The notes: generated by a model not told the origin, from the sequence alone. Shown: positions 1 to 8,724, counted from the stretch's first letter. The stretch is DNA of 10,783 nucleotides from Porticoccus sp. (GCA_002685455.1 NYXF01000089.1:1-10783), one strand, 5' to 3'. Numbers and translations: made by a program.

Positions 1-279
1 GTCAATTTAGGTATACAAGATGCATTAGCTTTAACTGAAGAAATAGAGCATGCTTTATCCAGAGGCTTATCGCCCGGAGATGAATTTGAATTACGTCGCT
101 ACCAGAGAAAAAGGAAGCCTCACAACCTAGCTATGATAACTATTATAAACGGTTTAAAAATGTTGTTTGAGGAAAAATCACTTCCCATAAGGGCACTCCG
201 TAATGATGGAATGACTGCACTTAACAGAATCGGCTTTATAAAAAATAAAATAGTGCGTGAGGCTATGGGAATTATTTAA
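1..279 (+). CDS. UbiH/UbiI/UbiF-family FAD-dependent monooxygenase, C-terminal part (5' end outside window)
   Basis: This is the last 92 codons of a flavoprotein hydroxylase that adds a hydroxyl group to the ubiquinone ring precursor. The gene enters from the left edge in frame 1 and stops with TAA at 277-279. The fragment begins with a VNLGIQDALAL stretch, the C-terminal FAD-contacting helix region of this family (usually GxNxGLxDAxxL). It continues with LRRYQRKRKPHN near residues 31-42, then the usual LF and LRNDGM elements and a short basic tail. In E. coli the order is ubiH-ubiI-gcvT-gcvH-gcvP, so gcvH immediately downstream favours the UbiI (VisC) member. The N-terminal dinucleotide-binding half is not visible, so the exact hydroxylation position cannot be assigned. 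The family call is firm; the paralogue is inferred from context. Confidence 0.85.
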   Translation, partial: VNLGIQDALALTEEIEHALSRGLSPGDEFELRRYQRKRKPHNLAMITIINGLKMLFEEKSLPIRALRNDGMTALNRIGFIKNKIVREAMGII

Positions 280-301
280 AATTAAAATCTAATTTTAAAT
301 A
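273..301. repeat. A/T-only inverted repeat over the stop codon of the Ubi-family gene
   Basis: Two perfectly complementary 11-base arms (273-283 and 291-301) flank a 7-base spacer, and the left arm contains the TAA stop. The arms are entirely A and T. The repeat could be a weak terminator-like hairpin, but it lacks a GC-rich stem, and chance is a serious alternative in such AT-rich DNA. Confidence 0.35.
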
Positions 302-307
302 TTAACC

Positions 308-329
308 TTATGCTTCAGTTTGAAGATAA
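308..329 (+). other. Small stem-loop in the 5' region of gcvH
   Basis: CTTCA (313-317) pairs with TGAAG (321-325) across a 3-base loop. The stem extends by TTAT (308-311) with ATAA (326-329) if G312 is bulged. No T-run follows, so it is not a normal intrinsic terminator. It sits 74 bases before the gcvH start in a 123-base gap where I recognise no glycine riboswitch. Function is unknown; it may be chance. Confidence 0.25.
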
Positions 330-402
330 TCAGAGTTAAGATATCTCGTAAAGTTAATCCCGAATTTGTACATAAACTCAAAGGTGAAAAGAGGAAACTT
401 TC

Positions 403-792
403 ATGAATATAGATCCGTCTAAATTGAAGTATGCTGCCAGCCATGAATGGACCAAGGATGAGGGCGATGGTACTGCAACAGTCGGTATAAGCGATCATGC
501 ACAGGAAAGTCTTGGCGACGTAGTATATGTCGAATTACCAGAACCAGGGTTAATGCTAACCGCAGGTGATGAGGCGGGTGTCGTTGAGTCTGTCAAAGCT
601 GCATCTGATATTTATTCGCCTGTTTCAGGGGAAATAATAGCAATAAATGAAAAGCTCGAGGAGGAACCAGAAGTTATAAATGATTCCCCATATGATGATG
701 GTTGGATGTTTAGAGTAAGAATGTCTGACCTAGGCGAGCTCGAGAATTTAATGAGCGTTGATGAATATATATCTACATCAACGGAAGACTAA
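403..792 (+). CDS. gcvH: Glycine cleavage system H protein (lipoyl carrier)
   Basis: GcvH is the small cytoplasmic shuttle of the glycine cleavage system. Its lipoyl arm carries the aminomethyl group from the P protein (GcvP) to the T protein (GcvT) and is then reoxidised by the L protein. The 129-residue length is normal. The N-terminal SHEWT (residues 13-17) and VGISDHAQ (27-34) elements and [13 protein letters not shown] (38-50) are typical. The lipoyl site is [15 protein letters not shown] (62-76), with Lys65 as the modified lysine. The ATG at 403 is supported by GAGGAA at 391-396, six bases upstream. It follows a Ubi-family hydroxylase gene and precedes a TIGR02647 gene by 29 bases on the same strand, so those two may be cotranscribed. 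Unusually, gcvT and gcvP are not adjacent, so they must lie elsewhere or be absent. Confidence 0.96.
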   Translation: MNIDPSKLKYAASHEWTKDEGDGTATVGISDHAQESLGDVVYVELPEPGLMLTAGDEAGVVESVKAASDIYSPVSGEIIAINEKLEEEPEVINDSPYDDGWMFRVRMSDLGELENLMSVDEYISTSTED

Positions 793-821
793 CATTAAAT
801 ATTTAGGGATTTTAATATAAA

Positions 822-1058
822 ATGGATTTTAATAAGAGAATAGAAGAAATAAAATTATTAAATCAATTTAATTTGAACTCAAAGTCTTACGGTATAAAGA
901 TACATCAAAGTGAAGCTTCTAAAGAAACAATTTATGCTGCAGCTAGATTACACGAAAAGGGTTTAACAGATCATCGCGATGGTGGTTATCTAACAGATTT
1001 AGGAATTGAAGCTGCAAGACATGCTCAAATACTTCTTCAAATTTTAGAGAATAACTAA
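822..1058 (+). CDS. TIGR02647 family small conserved protein of unknown function
   Basis: This 78-residue protein matches my memory of the TIGR02647 family of short proteobacterial proteins, sometimes labelled DNA-binding. Recognisable parts are LLNQFNLNSKSYGIKIH (13-29), a helix with IYAAARLHEKGLTDH (37-51) and the signature DGGYLTDLGIEAARHAQ (53-69). The middle resembles a winged-helix fold: helix, KGL turn, then a GGYLT strand followed by a helix. No signal peptide, membrane segment or metal-binding cysteines are present. The ATG at 822 has AGGGA at 805-809, a rather long 12-base spacing. It lies 29 bases after gcvH and converges on hemB, with 47 bases between the stops and no obvious terminator hairpin. 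Its biological role is not known to me. The DNA-binding idea is inference from fold-like pattern only. Confidence 0.75.
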   Translation: MDFNKRIEEIKLLNQFNLNSKSYGIKIHQSEASKETIYAAARLHEKGLTDHRDGGYLTDLGIEAARHAQILLQILENN

Positions 1059-1105
1059 ACAAAAATATAATTTATTTTTTAAAATTCGTCTCGGAAATTA
1101 TTAGA

Positions 1106-2125
<1,020 letters not shown>

Positions 2126-2191
2126 TCAGACCCCATTTTTTTATTTAAATCTTAAATTATTATTCCGATACAAAAATTTGAAACTGTAAGG

Positions 2192-3481
2192 TTAAAGTGT
2201 TTTAAATACTTTTGCTGCAGCTCCTAAGGTAAACTCTATATCTTCATCTGTATGAGCTGCTGACATAAAACATCCCTCATACGCAGCAGGAGCAAAGTAT
2301 ACCCCAGCACTTAACATGCCACGAAAAAAATGCCCAAAACGTTCAGTGTCACAAGCCATGACATGCTCGAAGTTGGTGACAGATTCCTCCTCAGTGAAAA
2401 AGAAACCAAACATGCTTCCTACGTAATTTGTTGTCATGGGTATACCGGCTGCATCGGCTTCACTCTGAAGGCCACATATAAATTTCTTCGTTTTTGCAAA
2501 TAATGATTCATGGAATCCGGGCGCAGTTATAAGCTCGAGAGTTTTAAGCCCTGCCGTCATAGCAACTGGATTTCCGGAAAGAGTTCCAGCCTGATAGATA
2601 GGCCCAGCAGGGGAAATATTGTTCATTATATGACGTTTTCCTCCAAAAGCTCCAACAGGCATACCTCCACCTATTACTTTTCCAAGAGTTATAAGGTCTG
2701 CATCAATATTAAATTTGCCCACAGCACATTTAATATCAACCCTAAAACCAGTCATAACTTCATCAAAAATAAGAAGCGCACCAAAATTATTGCATTGCTC
2801 CCTAATAGTTTCTAAAAAGAGTTTTTTTGGAGGAATACAGCTCATATTTCCTGCAACTGGCTCTACGATAACGCATGCTATTTCGTCACCAATTTCATTA
2901 AATACTTTTTTTACCTGATCTACATTATTATAAGTAAGGGTTAGAGTTAAATCCGCGAGATTTTCAGGGACACCAGGAGAGCTGGGGACACCCATGGTCA
3001 TAGCACCTGATCCAGCTTTTACTAGAAGAGAATCAGAGTGGCCATGATAGCAACCTTCAAACTTGATTATTTTATCACGATTCGTAAAACCCCTAGCTAA
3101 ACGAATGGCACTCATGGTAGCTTCCGTACCAGAATTAACCATACGAATCATTTCCATACCTGGTACTAAGGAGCAAATTTTATTAGCTAGCTTTGTTTCA
3201 AGTTCTGTTGGCGCACCAAAAGAAAGCCCTTTATCAATCTGATTTTTTATAGCATCTATTACATCGGGATGATTATGACCTAATATCATCGGTCCCCAGG
3301 ACTGAATAAAGTCTATATAGCGCTTACCATCGGCATCGAAAATATGAGATCCACGCGCCTTATCAAAAAATATAGGTGATCCCCCTACAGCTTTAAATGC
3401 TCGCACTGGGGAGTTTACACCACCGGGTATATGAACTTGAGCAGCCGTATATAATTCTTTAGATTTTTTCATATAGTTCAT
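2192..3481 (-). CDS. hemL: Glutamate-1-semialdehyde 2,1-aminomutase
   Basis: HemL is a PLP enzyme that isomerises glutamate-1-semialdehyde, made from glutamyl-tRNA by HemA, to 5-aminolevulinate, the substrate of the neighbouring hemB product. The 429-residue length is normal. Visible motifs are [13 protein letters not shown] (17-29), [17 protein letters not shown] (114-130), the gating-loop [16 protein letters not shown] (157-172), the PLP-ring aspartate in FDEVMTGFR (239-247) and the Schiff-base Lys268 in [16 protein letters not shown]. These separate it from ordinary class III aminotransferases. Two starts are possible, ATG at 3481 or at 3472 (MKKSKEL). Neither has a clear ribosome site, and I kept the longer. 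It lies between hemJ (89-base gap) and hemB (72-base gap) on the same strand. In Pseudomonas, as I recall, hemL is not placed with hemB and hemJ. Confidence 0.97.
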   Translation of the reverse strand: MNYMKKSKELYTAAQVHIPGGVNSPVRAFKAVGGSPIFFDKARGSHIFDADGKRYIDFIQSWGPMILGHNHPDVIDAIKNQIDKGLSFGAPTELETKLANKICSLVPGMEMIRMVNSGTEATMSAIRLARGFTNRDKIIKFEGCYHGHSDSLLVKAGSGAMTMGVPSSPGVPENLADLTLTLTYNNVDQVKKVFNEIGDEIACVIVEPVAGNMSCIPPKKLFLETIREQCNNFGALLIFDEVMTGFRVDIKCAVGKFNIDADLITLGKVIGGGMPVGAFGGKRHIMNNISPAGPIYQAGTLSGNPVAMTAGLKTLELITAPGFHESLFAKTKKFICGLQSEADAAGIPMTTNYVGSMFGFFFTEEESVTNFEHVMACDTERFGHFFRGMLSAGVYFAPAAYEGCFMSAAHTDEDIEFTLGAAAKVFKTL

Positions 3482-3570
3482 TAGATTATTTGAGTTGAAT
3501 ATTGTTCATCTTTCACAAAAAAATAAAAGATAACCCATTAAAATTTTTTTTATAATGTATAATTTATTCT

Positions 3571-4020
3571 TCAAGAGAATGGTTTAACTACTACTAAAAT
3601 TACTATCCCCACTAACATTACTACTGGTATTTCGTTAAACCACCTATAAAAAATGTGGCTGTAGATATTTTTATCATCCTTAAATTGAAGCATTAGATGT
3701 TGGCAAAAAATGTGATATATCACCAATAAAATAACTAAAAGCAATTTTATATGAAACCATATAGCCGACTTATAGTAATCCGGATACAGATAAAAAAGAA
3801 GAATACCCATCAAAATAGTTAGCACCATGGATGGATTAGCAATGCCTTTGTATAGTTTACGCTCCATAATTTTGAATCGCTCTATACTAATTTTATCACT
3901 AGACATGGAGTGATAAACAAATAATCGCGGCAAATAAAAAAGCGCAGAGAACCAGGAGACCATAGCAATAACGTGAATCGCTATTATCCAATTATGGTTC
4001 TCAATGAGTAATTCCTTCAT
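3571..4020 (-). CDS. hemJ: HemJ-type protoporphyrinogen IX oxidase (membrane protein)
   Basis: HemJ (formerly UPF0093) oxidises protoporphyrinogen IX to protoporphyrin IX, the penultimate heme step, in the inner membrane. The 149 residues form about four hydrophobic helices, near 11-33, 62-79, 85-106 and 131-147. Family motifs are HVIAMVSWFSALFYLPRLFVYH (16-37, His16), ERKLYKGIANPSM (53-65), WFHIKLLLV (88-96, His90 and Lys92) and RWFNEIPVV (126-134). Heme-ligand roles for conserved histidines come from family knowledge, not from this sequence. The ATG at 4020 has a weak AGG at 4029-4031. It is first of the minus-strand hemJ-hemL-hemB group and divergent from argC across 91 bases, a pairing I also recall from Pseudomonas. 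Older annotations may call it a CopD-like or UPF0093 protein. Confidence 0.92.
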   Translation of the reverse strand: MKELLIENHNWIIAIHVIAMVSWFSALFYLPRLFVYHSMSSDKISIERFKIMERKLYKGIANPSMVLTILMGILLFYLYPDYYKSAIWFHIKLLLVILLVIYHIFCQHLMLQFKDDKNIYSHIFYRWFNEIPVVMLVGIVILVVVKPFS

Positions 4021-4111
4021 CTAGCCAACCTGCTTTTCACCTGTATTCGGTGAGACTACGTTCAATCTTGGTTTGTTTAGGTTATTATAAACAGCTATAA
4101 GGGTTAATGAC

Positions 4112-5158
4112 ATGAACAATGATAAAGAGATCAAAATAGGTGTCGTAGGCGCTACAGGTTATACCGGCTTAGAATTACTAAGAATTTTGGCCACCCATCC
4201 TAATGCTCGGGTAGAAGTTATTACTTCTAGAGCACATATTGGCATGCGTATAGATCAGCTCTTCCCTGCATTTAGAGGTTTTTATAATCATAAATTTTCA
4301 GATCCAGATACTGATCAATTGAATAAATGTGATGTAGTTTTTTTTGCAACACCCCCAGGAATTGCTCAAAAAGCCACACCAAAAATTTTGAATAGCGGAG
4401 TCAAAGTAATTGATCTTTCTGCTGATTTCCGCATTCGAGATGCTGCTATATGGCAAAAATGGTATGGAAAAAAGCATGTTTGCCCAGAACTAATAGATAA
4501 ATCTGTCTATGGGTTACCAGAGATTAACAGGCAGCATATAAAAAATTCATCACTTATTGCTTGCCCTGGCTGCTACCCAACAACTGTACTACTCGGGTTT
4601 AAGCCATTATTAGACTTAGATTTAGTAGACTTAAGTAGTTTAATTGCTAATGTTGCATCTGGAGTTAGTGGTGCTGGCCGTGAGGCTAAAATAGATAATC
4701 TTTTGGCAGAAACAAGCGACAATTTTAAAGCATATTCGGCTGATGGCCATAAGCACTTTCCCGAAATTGAACAGGGTTTGAGCGATATTGCTGGTAATCC
4801 TGTTGGGCTTACCTTTGTGCCACACCTCCTTCCTATAATCAGAGGAATTCACTCTACGCTTTATGCAAAGCTTAAGGTTAAAGATATTGATTTACAGAGA
4901 ATTTATGAAGAGTGCTATGAGAATGAATCTTTTGTTGACGTTATGCCTCTGGGAAGTCACCCACAAACGCGATCAGTGAAGGGGACCAACGTCTGTAGAA
5001 TTAGTGTTTTTCGACCCAATCATGGGGATAGGGTCGTCGTTTTAGTAGTCGAAGACAATCTTGTTAAGGGGGCTTCTGGACAGGCAATCCAAAATATGAA
5101 CATATTATTTGGATTACCTGAGAGTACCGCTTTAGATAAACCCGCATTACTCCCATAA
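4112..5158 (+). CDS. argC: N-acetyl-gamma-glutamyl-phosphate reductase
   Basis: ArgC reduces N-acetyl-glutamyl-5-phosphate to N-acetylglutamate-5-semialdehyde with NADPH, the third step of arginine synthesis, in the cytoplasm. The 348 residues match the long (type 1) family. The Rossmann motif is [15 protein letters not shown] (10-24), and [10 protein letters not shown] (101-110) follows. The catalytic cysteine is Cys154 in ACPGCYPTT (150-158). The active-site histidine region is [10 protein letters not shown] (212-221), followed by [10 protein letters not shown] (237-246) and the C-terminal [12 protein letters not shown] (319-330). The ATG at 4112 has AAGGG at 4099-4103, eight bases upstream. 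It diverges from hemJ, and a bactofilin gene follows 63 bases later on the same strand with no visible terminator between them, so read-through is likely. All key residues are present. Confidence 0.97.
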   Translation: MNNDKEIKIGVVGATGYTGLELLRILATHPNARVEVITSRAHIGMRIDQLFPAFRGFYNHKFSDPDTDQLNKCDVVFFATPPGIAQKATPKILNSGVKVIDLSADFRIRDAAIWQKWYGKKHVCPELIDKSVYGLPEINRQHIKNSSLIACPGCYPTTVLLGFKPLLDLDLVDLSSLIANVASGVSGAGREAKIDNLLAETSDNFKAYSADGHKHFPEIEQGLSDIAGNPVGLTFVPHLLPIIRGIHSTLYAKLKVKDIDLQRIYEECYENESFVDVMPLGSHPQTRSVKGTNVCRISVFRPNHGDRVVVLVVEDNLVKGASGQAIQNMNILFGLPESTALDKPALLP

Positions 5159-5221
5159 TAAGAAAATATTTTAAAATAAAAATAACTAACCAAAAAATAA
5201 TTACTAAGAAAGGAACTTTAC

Positions 5222-5626
5222 ATGGCTAAACATAACAACATAGATTTTTCATTAGGGGATACCACACTTATTTCTAAGGATACCCATATCACAGGAGATC
5301 TCCAATTCTCCGGTAATTTAGAAATAGAGGGTAAGATAACTGGGAGTGTTGTATCTAGTGATGACGGGGGTAGGATCAGAATCCTTCCGAGCGGTCATGT
5401 AACTGGTGACATTCACACGCCCATTGCTGTCATCAATGGACGTATCGAAGGGAACATTTATTCTTCCGAAGAAATTCATTTAGCTGCAGATTCTTTTGTT
5501 GAGGGAAACCTTTATTATTCTTTGATAGAGATTGAAAAAGGTGCACAAATGAATGGCACTTTTATATATCAGCCCAATCAAGATGACATTAGAGTTTTAG
5601 AAAGTCCATCAGAAACAAGCGATTAG
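5222..5626 (+). CDS. Bactofilin (polymer-forming cytoskeletal protein)
   Basis: Bactofilins assemble without nucleotide into stiff filaments, often at the inner membrane, and in several bacteria they place peptidoglycan enzymes. The 134-residue protein has a short polar N-terminus, then a beta-helical core at about 18-116 made of repeating short strands with regularly spaced glycines (ITGDLQFSGNLEIEGKITG, then HVTGDIH, GRIEGNIY, FVEGNLYY, AQMNGTF). It ends in an acidic, disordered tail rich in Ser, Glu and Asp. No membrane segment or signal peptide is visible. AAGGA at 5210-5214, seven bases before the ATG, supports the start. It sits between argC and erpA, an order I recall from Pseudomonas, and an M23 peptidase gene lies 1.6 kb away on the other strand. 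Function in this organism, such as shape or polar scaffolding, is inference. Confidence 0.9.
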   Translation: MAKHNNIDFSLGDTTLISKDTHITGDLQFSGNLEIEGKITGSVVSSDDGGRIRILPSGHVTGDIHTPIAVINGRIEGNIYSSEEIHLAADSFVEGNLYYSLIEIEKGAQMNGTFIYQPNQDDIRVLESPSETSD

Positions 5627-5696
5627 AAATAAATACTGTGTTATAGTGTTTGATTGGAAGATTGGCAACTGAATTATATATTTCACATAGAATAAT

Positions 5697-5700
5697 AGGA
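5697..5700 (+). promoter_or_regulatory. Ribosome binding site that decides the erpA start
   Basis: AGGA lies six bases before the ATG at 5707. The same frame stays open upstream to a TTG at 5650, but that codon has no Shine-Dalgarno sequence, and the extra residues have no counterpart in A-type carriers. Confidence 0.7.
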
Positions 5701-5706
5701 ATAAAG

Positions 5707-6060
5707 ATGTCTGGCATCGAAATTTTTAAACCTATGCCTCTTTATGTTTCAGAGAGTGCGGCAGCAAAAGTAAAAAGTCTGGTTCAAGAGGAGGGAAATC
5801 CCGATCTAAAATTAAGAGTCTATGTTACCGGGGGTGGTTGCTCCGGATTTCAATATGGATTTAGTTTTGATGAGCTTGTGGCAGAGGATGATACTGTTGT
5901 CGAAGAGAAAGGAGTTTTCGTTTTGGCAGACTCTCTTAGCATTCAATATCTTCAAGGTTCAACTGTAGATTATGAAGAGGGCCTCCAAGGTTCAAAATTT
6001 TCTATCTCCAACCCTAATGCCACCGCAACATGTGGTTGCGGTTCATCTTTCTCAGTGTAA
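5707..6060 (+). CDS. erpA: A-type iron-sulfur cluster insertion protein ErpA
   Basis: ErpA carries Fe-S clusters from assembly scaffolds to apoproteins. In E. coli it is essential for the Fe-S enzymes of isoprenoid synthesis. From the ATG at 5707 the protein has 117 residues, close to the 114 of E. coli ErpA. The three cluster-binding cysteines are Cys45 in [15 protein letters not shown] (42-56) and Cys109 and Cys111 in the C-terminal CGCGSSFSV. The [18 protein letters not shown] stretch (88-105) is typical. A longer reading from TTG at 5650 is possible but unlikely. It follows the bactofilin gene by 80 bases and converges on anmK with only 18 or 19 bases between the stops. IscA and SufA are close relatives, but the C-terminus and the neighbourhood favour ErpA. 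Confidence 0.94.
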   Translation: MSGIEIFKPMPLYVSESAAAKVKSLVQEEGNPDLKLRVYVTGGGCSGFQYGFSFDELVAEDDTVVEEKGVFVLADSLSIQYLQGSTVDYEEGLQGSKFSISNPNATATCGCGSSFSV

Positions 6061-6079
6061 ATTTATCAGATCGAGTCTC

Positions 6080-7216
6080 TTATTTTGCATAAATAGCTCC
6101 GAGAACCGCAGGCTTCTGCGCACCTGTTACAGCTGGTATGTTACCATTTAACCCCTCAACAGTCTGTTTGGCAAGCCATGCAAAAGCTGCAGCTTCGACC
6201 CATTCCGGCGCAACTCCAAGTGCTTTTGTGTCCTTTAAGGGGGTTGGGGCTATTAACTCTTCGAGACGGCTAATTAATGCTGTGTTATAGGCGCCACCAC
6301 CACACACAAAAACATCATTTGCATTGTGGGAATAATTAGAGAGACCTTGACTAATGGTTTGGGCAGTAAATTCTAGTAACGTTGCTTGAACATCTGCTGA
6401 TTTATAATTTGGGGATTTATTAAGAAAAGATCTAAGCCAACCAATATTAAATAATTCTGGACCAGTGCTTTTTGGTGGAGTTATATTTAGATATGGGGTA
6501 CTCATAAGGTTTGATAGAAGAGTTTCAATTATATTACCCTGTGCAGCCCAGGAACCATTCTCATCATAATTTTTGCCAAGATTTATTTTAGTCCATTTGT
6601 CCATCAATACGTTTCCTGGGCCAGTATCATAGCCAAGAACTGATGAAATAGAACTATCGCCCGGTAGCAAAGTTATATTCGCAATTCCACCTATATTAAT
6701 AATAGCTCGTGGGGATTCACTTTTTTCAAAAAATTCTAAATGAAAACCTGGAGCTAATGGAGCACCTTGACCTCCCAATACCATATCTCGTTTACGAAAA
6801 TTTGCAATTGTGGTAATTCCAGTTAATTCCGCAATCATATTTGGGTCACCGATTTGTAGGCTATAACCTTGATGTCCACCTGCAATATTTTCTGGTGGCT
6901 TGTGTCTAATAGTTTGTCCATGACTACCGATCGCCAAGATATCCTTTTTCGTATATAATTCTGATGAATCAAGCAATTCGTTTGCAACTTGGGAAAATAA
7001 TAGTCCAAGTTCTCGATCTAGAATGCATAGACGATTAATTTCGTCCCCACCAGAAATTGTCAGTGAATTAATTTTTTCTCTTAAGCTATCGCTAATCTTA
7101 ATAGAGTGAGTATGTAAAATTTCAAATTTTTTTGATTCAAAAGCAACTAAAACAGCATCAATGCAATCCACACTGGTCCCTGACATTAGTCCAATTAATT
7201 TTTTTTTATCACTCAT
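6080..7216 (-). CDS. anmK: Anhydro-N-acetylmuramic acid kinase
   Basis: AnmK cleaves the 1,6-anhydro ring of anhydro-MurNAc and phosphorylates it with ATP to MurNAc-6-phosphate, recycling peptidoglycan fragments in the cytoplasm. The 378 residues are usual. Motifs are the ATP loop IGLMSGTSVD (8-17), GSHGQTIRH (97-105), GDPNMIAE (123-130), FRKRDMVLGGQGAPLAPGFH (140-159), NIGGIANIT (174-182), YDTGPGNVLMD (196-206, which by family alignment should hold the catalytic aspartate) and VCGGGAYN (304-311). An oddity is Cys18, where the family normally has Gly in MSGTSxDGxDA. The ATG at 7216 has only a weak TGAG upstream. It follows the M23 peptidase gene by 45 bases on the same strand, so the two probably form an operon joining wall cutting with wall recycling. 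Confidence 0.96.
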   Translation of the reverse strand: MSDKKKLIGLMSGTSVDCIDAVLVAFESKKFEILHTHSIKISDSLREKINSLTISGGDEINRLCILDRELGLLFSQVANELLDSSELYTKKDILAIGSHGQTIRHKPPENIAGGHQGYSLQIGDPNMIAELTGITTIANFRKRDMVLGGQGAPLAPGFHLEFFEKSESPRAIINIGGIANITLLPGDSSISSVLGYDTGPGNVLMDKWTKINLGKNYDENGSWAAQGNIIETLLSNLMSTPYLNITPPKSTGPELFNIGWLRSFLNKSPNYKSADVQATLLEFTAQTISQGLSNYSHNANDVFVCGGGAYNTALISRLEELIAPTPLKDTKALGVAPEWVEAAAFAWLAKQTVEGLNGNIPAVTGAQKPAVLGAIYAK

Positions 7217-7261
7217 ATTGATTACTCAGTTGATCAAACTCCACATCTTTTAAAATAACCC

Positions 7262-8620
7262 TCAAAAGGCTAGTTCAGATAGCCTTTGATATTCTTTAAG
7301 TTTAGCAAATAATGGAGACGTATTTTTATAAAATCTATCTAGTTCTTGTTTATTGATGGGATTAGAGTCAGGCAGATCTACTTTTTGTGGATCTTTATGA
7401 ATACCATCGACCAGAAATTCATAGTGTAAATGGGGCCCAGTGGAATAGCCTGTTGAACCTACTTCTCCGATTATCTGTAGTTGGATAACCCTCGCACCTT
7501 TCATCACTCTTCTTTTTCTAAGATGAAGATATTTTGTGGTTATCCCTCCCCCATGATTAATGAAAATATAGTTACCGTTTGCTCTGTTATAATTACTAGC
7601 CGTTACCCTCCCATCCCCAGCTGCATAAATCGGAGTACCAAGCGGCGCAGCATAGTCAACTCCTCGATGAGCCATAACTTTTTTGTGAATTGGATGCATG
7701 CGCTTTGGGTCAAAGCTTGAACTTATGCGAGTGAAGTCAAGTGGCGCACGTATGAATGTTTTACGCATGTCATATCCCTCAGGAGTGTAGTAATCCGTTT
7801 TGCCATTCGTATCTTGATAGCGAACAGCTTTATATGAAACTCCTTTATTGACAAATTCAGCTGCTAGAATATTACCACCAACGACTTTACTTCCGTCATA
7901 AAAATGCTCCTCATACAAAACAGAGAATTTATCACCCTTTCTAATATCAAATACAAAGTCTATGTCCCAAGAGAAAATTTTAGAAAGTTTCATGATTACA
8001 TTATGCGGTAAACCATTTTTTTTAGCACTTAGATACAGCGAGTCTTTAATAATAGAATCTCGATATGTTGTGATTATTTTTGGACCCAAAGAAACCCTTT
8101 TAACTTGGAAATTAGCATCTTTTTTTTTATTTATTCTCGTATAAATATAAGATTCTGATTTTGACTTGATATATTTTAATTTTTCCAAGTAACCTTGGCT
8201 AGTATAGCCAAACTGAATTTTTTGATCTGGTTGAATTTCTATTAAGGGAACAGCTAGTCTTTTGGAGGATAGCTTAAACACATCTTTTGTACTTAAAGAT
8301 TTTTTTTTAAATATAGAGCTAAGATTATCACCACGTTTGATAATATACTCTTCCCATACTATATCTTTAGTGGATTGTGTGGATTTTTCAGCAGAGTTAA
8401 AAGTCTCATGGAAAGTTTGCCCAGTATCTTTATTGGGAACGGTTAAAGCTGAATATGCCTCGGAATACTTGCTGGGGTCTTGGTTCAACAAAAAATATAG
8501 TATCAATGCAATTGAAAGTAGAGCATAAATCAATAAATAGGCATATGTTCCAAATTTAGATAATATAGGCAAACTAAATGAACTAGCTTTATTAATATTT
8601 TTTTTTCTATTTTGAGGCAT
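7262..8620 (-). CDS. M23 family metallopeptidase (MepM-like murein endopeptidase), membrane anchored
   Basis: This is a probable zinc endopeptidase that cuts peptide crosslinks in peptidoglycan on the periplasmic side. The 452 residues begin with a basic N-terminus and one membrane helix at about 26-46 with no signal-peptidase site obvious, suggesting an anchored protein. A LysM/OapA-like segment follows (about 90-140: YIIKRGDNLSSIF, then IQPDQKIQFGY), then a middle domain, and the M23 domain at about 305-412. Zinc ligands are His318 and Asp322 in HRGVDYAAP and His399 in GPHLHYE. His366 in YLHL and His397 complete the active site, so it is likely active, unlike EnvC/NlpD-type activators. AAGAG at 8626-8630 supports the start. 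It leads the anmK operon and diverges from tyrS. MepM is the nearest E. coli model by architecture, but I do not claim orthology. Confidence 0.93.
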   Translation of the reverse strand: MPQNRKKNINKASSFSLPILSKFGTYAYLLIYALLSIALILYFLLNQDPSKYSEAYSALTVPNKDTGQTFHETFNSAEKSTQSTKDIVWEEYIIKRGDNLSSIFKKKSLSTKDVFKLSSKRLAVPLIEIQPDQKIQFGYTSQGYLEKLKYIKSKSESYIYTRINKKKDANFQVKRVSLGPKIITTYRDSIIKDSLYLSAKKNGLPHNVIMKLSKIFSWDIDFVFDIRKGDKFSVLYEEHFYDGSKVVGGNILAAEFVNKGVSYKAVRYQDTNGKTDYYTPEGYDMRKTFIRAPLDFTRISSSFDPKRMHPIHKKVMAHRGVDYAAPLGTPIYAAGDGRVTASNYNRANGNYIFINHGGGITTKYLHLRKRRVMKGARVIQLQIIGEVGSTGYSTGPHLHYEFLVDGIHKDPQKVDLPDSNPINKQELDRFYKNTSPLFAKLKEYQRLSELAF

Positions 8621-8682
8621 TTTAACTCTTGTGCTAATTTATCTGGGGTCGTTATCTAACTAATATATCAGAAATTGTTTTT

Positions 8683-8724
8683 AAGCTCGCAATCGATTTT
8701 TATAGGGCTTCCCATGCGAGCCTT
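8683..8724. repeat. Inverted repeat between the M23 peptidase gene and tyrS
   Basis: AAGCTCGCA (8683-8691) is complementary to TGCGAGCCTT (8715-8724) apart from one extra base, with a 23-base spacer. It lies in the 159-base divergent gap, 55 bases before tyrS. GC-rich arms in an AT-rich gap make it more notable than the other repeats. It could be an operator or a leader hairpin for tyrS. No T-run follows the right arm, so it is not a simple terminator. Confidence 0.4.

Noticed and set aside
280..402. Glycine riboswitch before gcvH
   Set aside because: The gap is only 123 bases and AT-rich, and I do not recognise the conserved aptamer core or tandem aptamers.
295..498. Open frame on the minus strand overlapping the gcvH start
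   Set aside because: It runs antisense through the gcvH ribosome site and N-terminus, has no ribosome binding site and resembles no known protein.
2510..2918. Two plus-strand open frames inside hemL
   Set aside because: They lie antisense within a fully conserved hemL gene, and their translations are low-complexity shadows without a known family.
4021..4111. Promoter for argC with TTGTTT (4073-4078) and TATAAG (4096-4101)
   Set aside because: The predicted start would fall only a few bases before the ATG and would leave out the clear AAGGG ribosome site, so this pair is probably chance.
4640..4852. Minus-strand open frame inside argC
   Set aside because: It is antisense to intact argC, with no ribosome site or recognisable motif.
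5650..5706. N-terminal extension of erpA from a TTG codon
   Set aside because: There is no Shine-Dalgarno sequence before the TTG and the extra 19 residues are not part of the A-type carrier family; the ATG at 5707 has AGGA at the right distance.
7481..8528. Three plus-strand open frames inside the M23 peptidase gene
   Set aside because: All are antisense to a complete peptidase with its catalytic residues; none has a plausible start or family.
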